Assembly (NCBI GenBank): GCA_018895075.1
Contig: JAHIOW010000056.1
Coordinates: 1-40,437 of the forward strand
DNA: 40,437 nt
DNA from: Candidatus Omnitrophota bacterium
Lineage (GTDB): Bacteria > Omnitrophota > Gorgyraeia > Gygaellales > Profunditerraquicolaceae
Reading direction: 5' to 3'
A program made the position numbers and the translations under genes. The notes beneath the pieces were generated by a model that saw only the letters and a list, made by a program, of their open reading frames with translations, ran no database searches and was not told where the DNA came from. Positions 39,139 through 40,437 of the stretch are shown piece by piece (the first letter of the stretch is position 1; every line of letters starts with the position of its first letter).

Positions 39139-40437
39139 ATGAAGATTCTTAAAATTTTACTCATTGCTATTGTTACCCTGGTTTTACTGCTGGTTCTGGC
39201 AGCGGTTATTTTTGTCAAGACATTTGACGTCAACCGCTTTAAGCCGCAGATTATCAGTCAGGCGAGCAGCATCTTAAACCGTCAGGTAGATTTTGAAAGG
39301 GCAAAACTGGGTATTTCTTTGGCGCAGGGCATTAGCCTGTCTATCAGCAACCTGGTAATCGCTGAAGACCCGGCTTTCGGAAAAGGCGATTTTCTCAAGA
39401 TTAAAGGCATTTCTCTGGGCGTAGATGTGCTGGGATACATCTCTCAGAAAAAAGTCAGTATCTCCGGCATTCTCATTGATTCTCCCAACGTGCAGTTAAT
39501 CCGCCAAAAAGACGGTACGCTCAATGTCCAGAGCCTGGCAAAAGCGAGTGCCCCGGGTGCCGGCAAAACAGCAGCGCCCCTGGCAATCCCCGCCCTGCTT
39601 ATTTCTTCTTTAAAGGCTGAACGCGGCGCGCTGACTTATATTGACCGTTCTTTTGCACCTGCTTTGGCGCTTGATGTCTCTGATTTGAGTTTTTCAGTCA
39701 GTAAAATTTCCTTAACCGATTCCTTTCCTTTTGTGTTGGAAGGCGCGGTTTTGAGCGCCAAAAAGAATATCTGGCTGGAAGGAAAGGCGCAGGTTGACCT
39801 CAAGGCCAATACCGTAACCATCTCTGAACTCAAAGGTGCCACTGACTTTTCCGATATCCTGCTGGAGAAAATTCCGGTTTCCTTTCCCATGGCAAAAGAC
39901 GCGCCTTTGCCGACGAGCCTTAAAGGTAAAGTGGGTATAGTGATAAACAAGTTGACTGCCGGGCCACAGGGCCTGGAGGTTTTAAGGGCAGACGCCTTAT
40001 TAGCCAACGGCGCCGTGGAATTTAAGCAATTGGCTTCCCCTATCCAAGACATAGGGATGAACATCAAGATAACCGAAAACAAGATTTACTTTGATAAAGT
40101 ATCCGCTGCCATTGGCTGGGGCCTGATTAAGGGCTCAGCCGCAATTGATGATTATTTATCCCGGCAGGATTTTAGTCTAAACGCTGAAGCCCAAAACTTA
40201 AAAATTCAGGAACTCATCATCCAGGATGAATCGCCCATAAAAGCCGAAGGGGTGGTATCAGGTAAAATGAAGTTAAAAGGCGCGGGGTTTAACCCCGAGG
40301 CCTTGGCGTCTACCTTGTCTGGCGATGCAGAAATATCAATTACGCAAGCAAAACTAAAAAATATAAACGTGCTGCGCACCATGCTGGATAAGATATCCGT
40401 GATTCCCGGCCTGGCGCAAAAGGTTGCAGATGGTTTG
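39139..40437 (+). CDS. AsmA-family protein (3' end beyond the window)
   Basis: The frame is open for 433 codons to the end of the window. The N-terminus has a membrane anchor (ILLIAIVTLVLLLVLAAVIF), then the AsmA start FVKTFDVNRFKPQIISQASS and beta-rich blocks such as KLGISLAQGISLSISNLVIA and LGVDVLGYISQKKVSISGIL. Later IKAEGVVSGKMKLKGAG is a further AsmA block. AsmA-like proteins span the periplasm and are implicated in lipid transport to the outer membrane. A length-limited or stop-requiring search misses it because no stop codon is reached. Confidence 0.88.
   Translation, partial: MKILKILLIAIVTLVLLLVLAAVIFVKTFDVNRFKPQIISQASSILNRQVDFERAKLGISLAQGISLSISNLVIAEDPAFGKGDFLKIKGISLGVDVLGYISQKKVSISGILIDSPNVQLIRQKDGTLNVQSLAKASAPGAGKTAAPLAIPALLISSLKAERGALTYIDRSFAPALALDVSDLSFSVSKISLTDSFPFVLEGAVLSAKKNIWLEGKAQVDLKANTVTISELKGATDFSDILLEKIPVSFPMAKDAPLPTSLKGKVGIVINKLTAGPQGLEVLRADALLANGAVEFKQLASPIQDIGMNIKITENKIYFDKVSAAIGWGLIKGSAAIDDYLSRQDFSLNAEAQNLKIQELIIQDESPIKAEGVVSGKMKLKGAGFNPEALASTLSGDAEISITQAKLKNINVLRTMLDKISVIPGLAQKVADGL

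Noticed and set aside
1-40437. CRISPR array, prophage or insertion sequence with transposase
   Set aside because: I found no regularly spaced direct repeats, no phage structural genes and no transposase or integrase in any frame.

Overview
The window is a gene-dense stretch of a Gram-negative-type bacterial chromosome, about 40 kb, almost entirely on the + strand. Envelope genes (TonB-dependent receptor, TonB, ADP-heptose genes, lipoproteins, OmpA-LysM, AsmA) show a diderm. A short basic protein at 19939-20229 matches my memory of a family restricted to the PVC superphylum. Together with ThiD2 next to ThiE, DUF4416, GspA/GspB-like proteins and several PilZ/HD-GYP proteins, this suggests Candidatus Omnitrophota (OP3) or a relative. 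That assignment is inference; no rRNA gene is present.

Layout. 1-2280: 3' part of a BtuB-like TonB-dependent receptor and a TonB protein. 2332-4819: rpsU with a strong promoter, then a sugar-phosphate isomerase-like protein, a MEMO1-family protein, a DUF1844 protein and a Trm112-like zinc protein. 4831-9710: aroQ, M24 peptidase, efp, accB, accC, Asp23 and AmaP-like genes, an order also known from Bacillus. 9911-14224: a phosphofructokinase with pyrophosphate-type residues, gmhA, rfaE2, thiD2, thiE and thiC, then tRNA-Gly(CCC). 14326-22042: an NlpD-like lipoprotein, an ATPase, a phosphoesterase, dgt, an HD-GYP protein, a SPOR protein, the PVC small basic protein, a site-2 protease and aroB. 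22004-23295 (minus): gspB- and gspA-like genes. 24048-28368: PilZ proteins, DUF4416, an M48 lipoprotein, a radical SAM protein, a NIL protein and rlmB. 28376-29050: two cold-shock genes with an elaborate leader and a terminator. 29049-34335: poorly known proteins around an ABC-F ATPase. 34374-40437: a two-component system, a lone receiver protein, three peptidoglycan-associated envelope proteins and the start of an AsmA protein.

The most unusual feature is a family of large, highly branched palindromic elements. Two copies (9708-9895, upstream of the phosphofructokinase gene; 23298-23492, upstream of gspA on the minus strand) share a 73-nt core that is 71/73 identical. Both have the same nested-hairpin plan and the same orientation relative to the next gene. 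One helix has an entirely different sequence in the two copies but still pairs. Two further elements of different sequence but similar branched plan (23530-23748 and 23749-23967) abut each other in the same 740-nt divergent intergenic region. Shorter palindromes recur elsewhere, including one inside a coding sequence. These look like mobile or regulatory structured DNA/RNA rather than genes.

Functionally the window is housekeeping: shikimate steps, fatty-acid initiation, translation, thiamine pyrimidine synthesis, LPS-core heptose and envelope maintenance, with c-di-GMP-type outputs and a two-component system whose likely operator can be seen.
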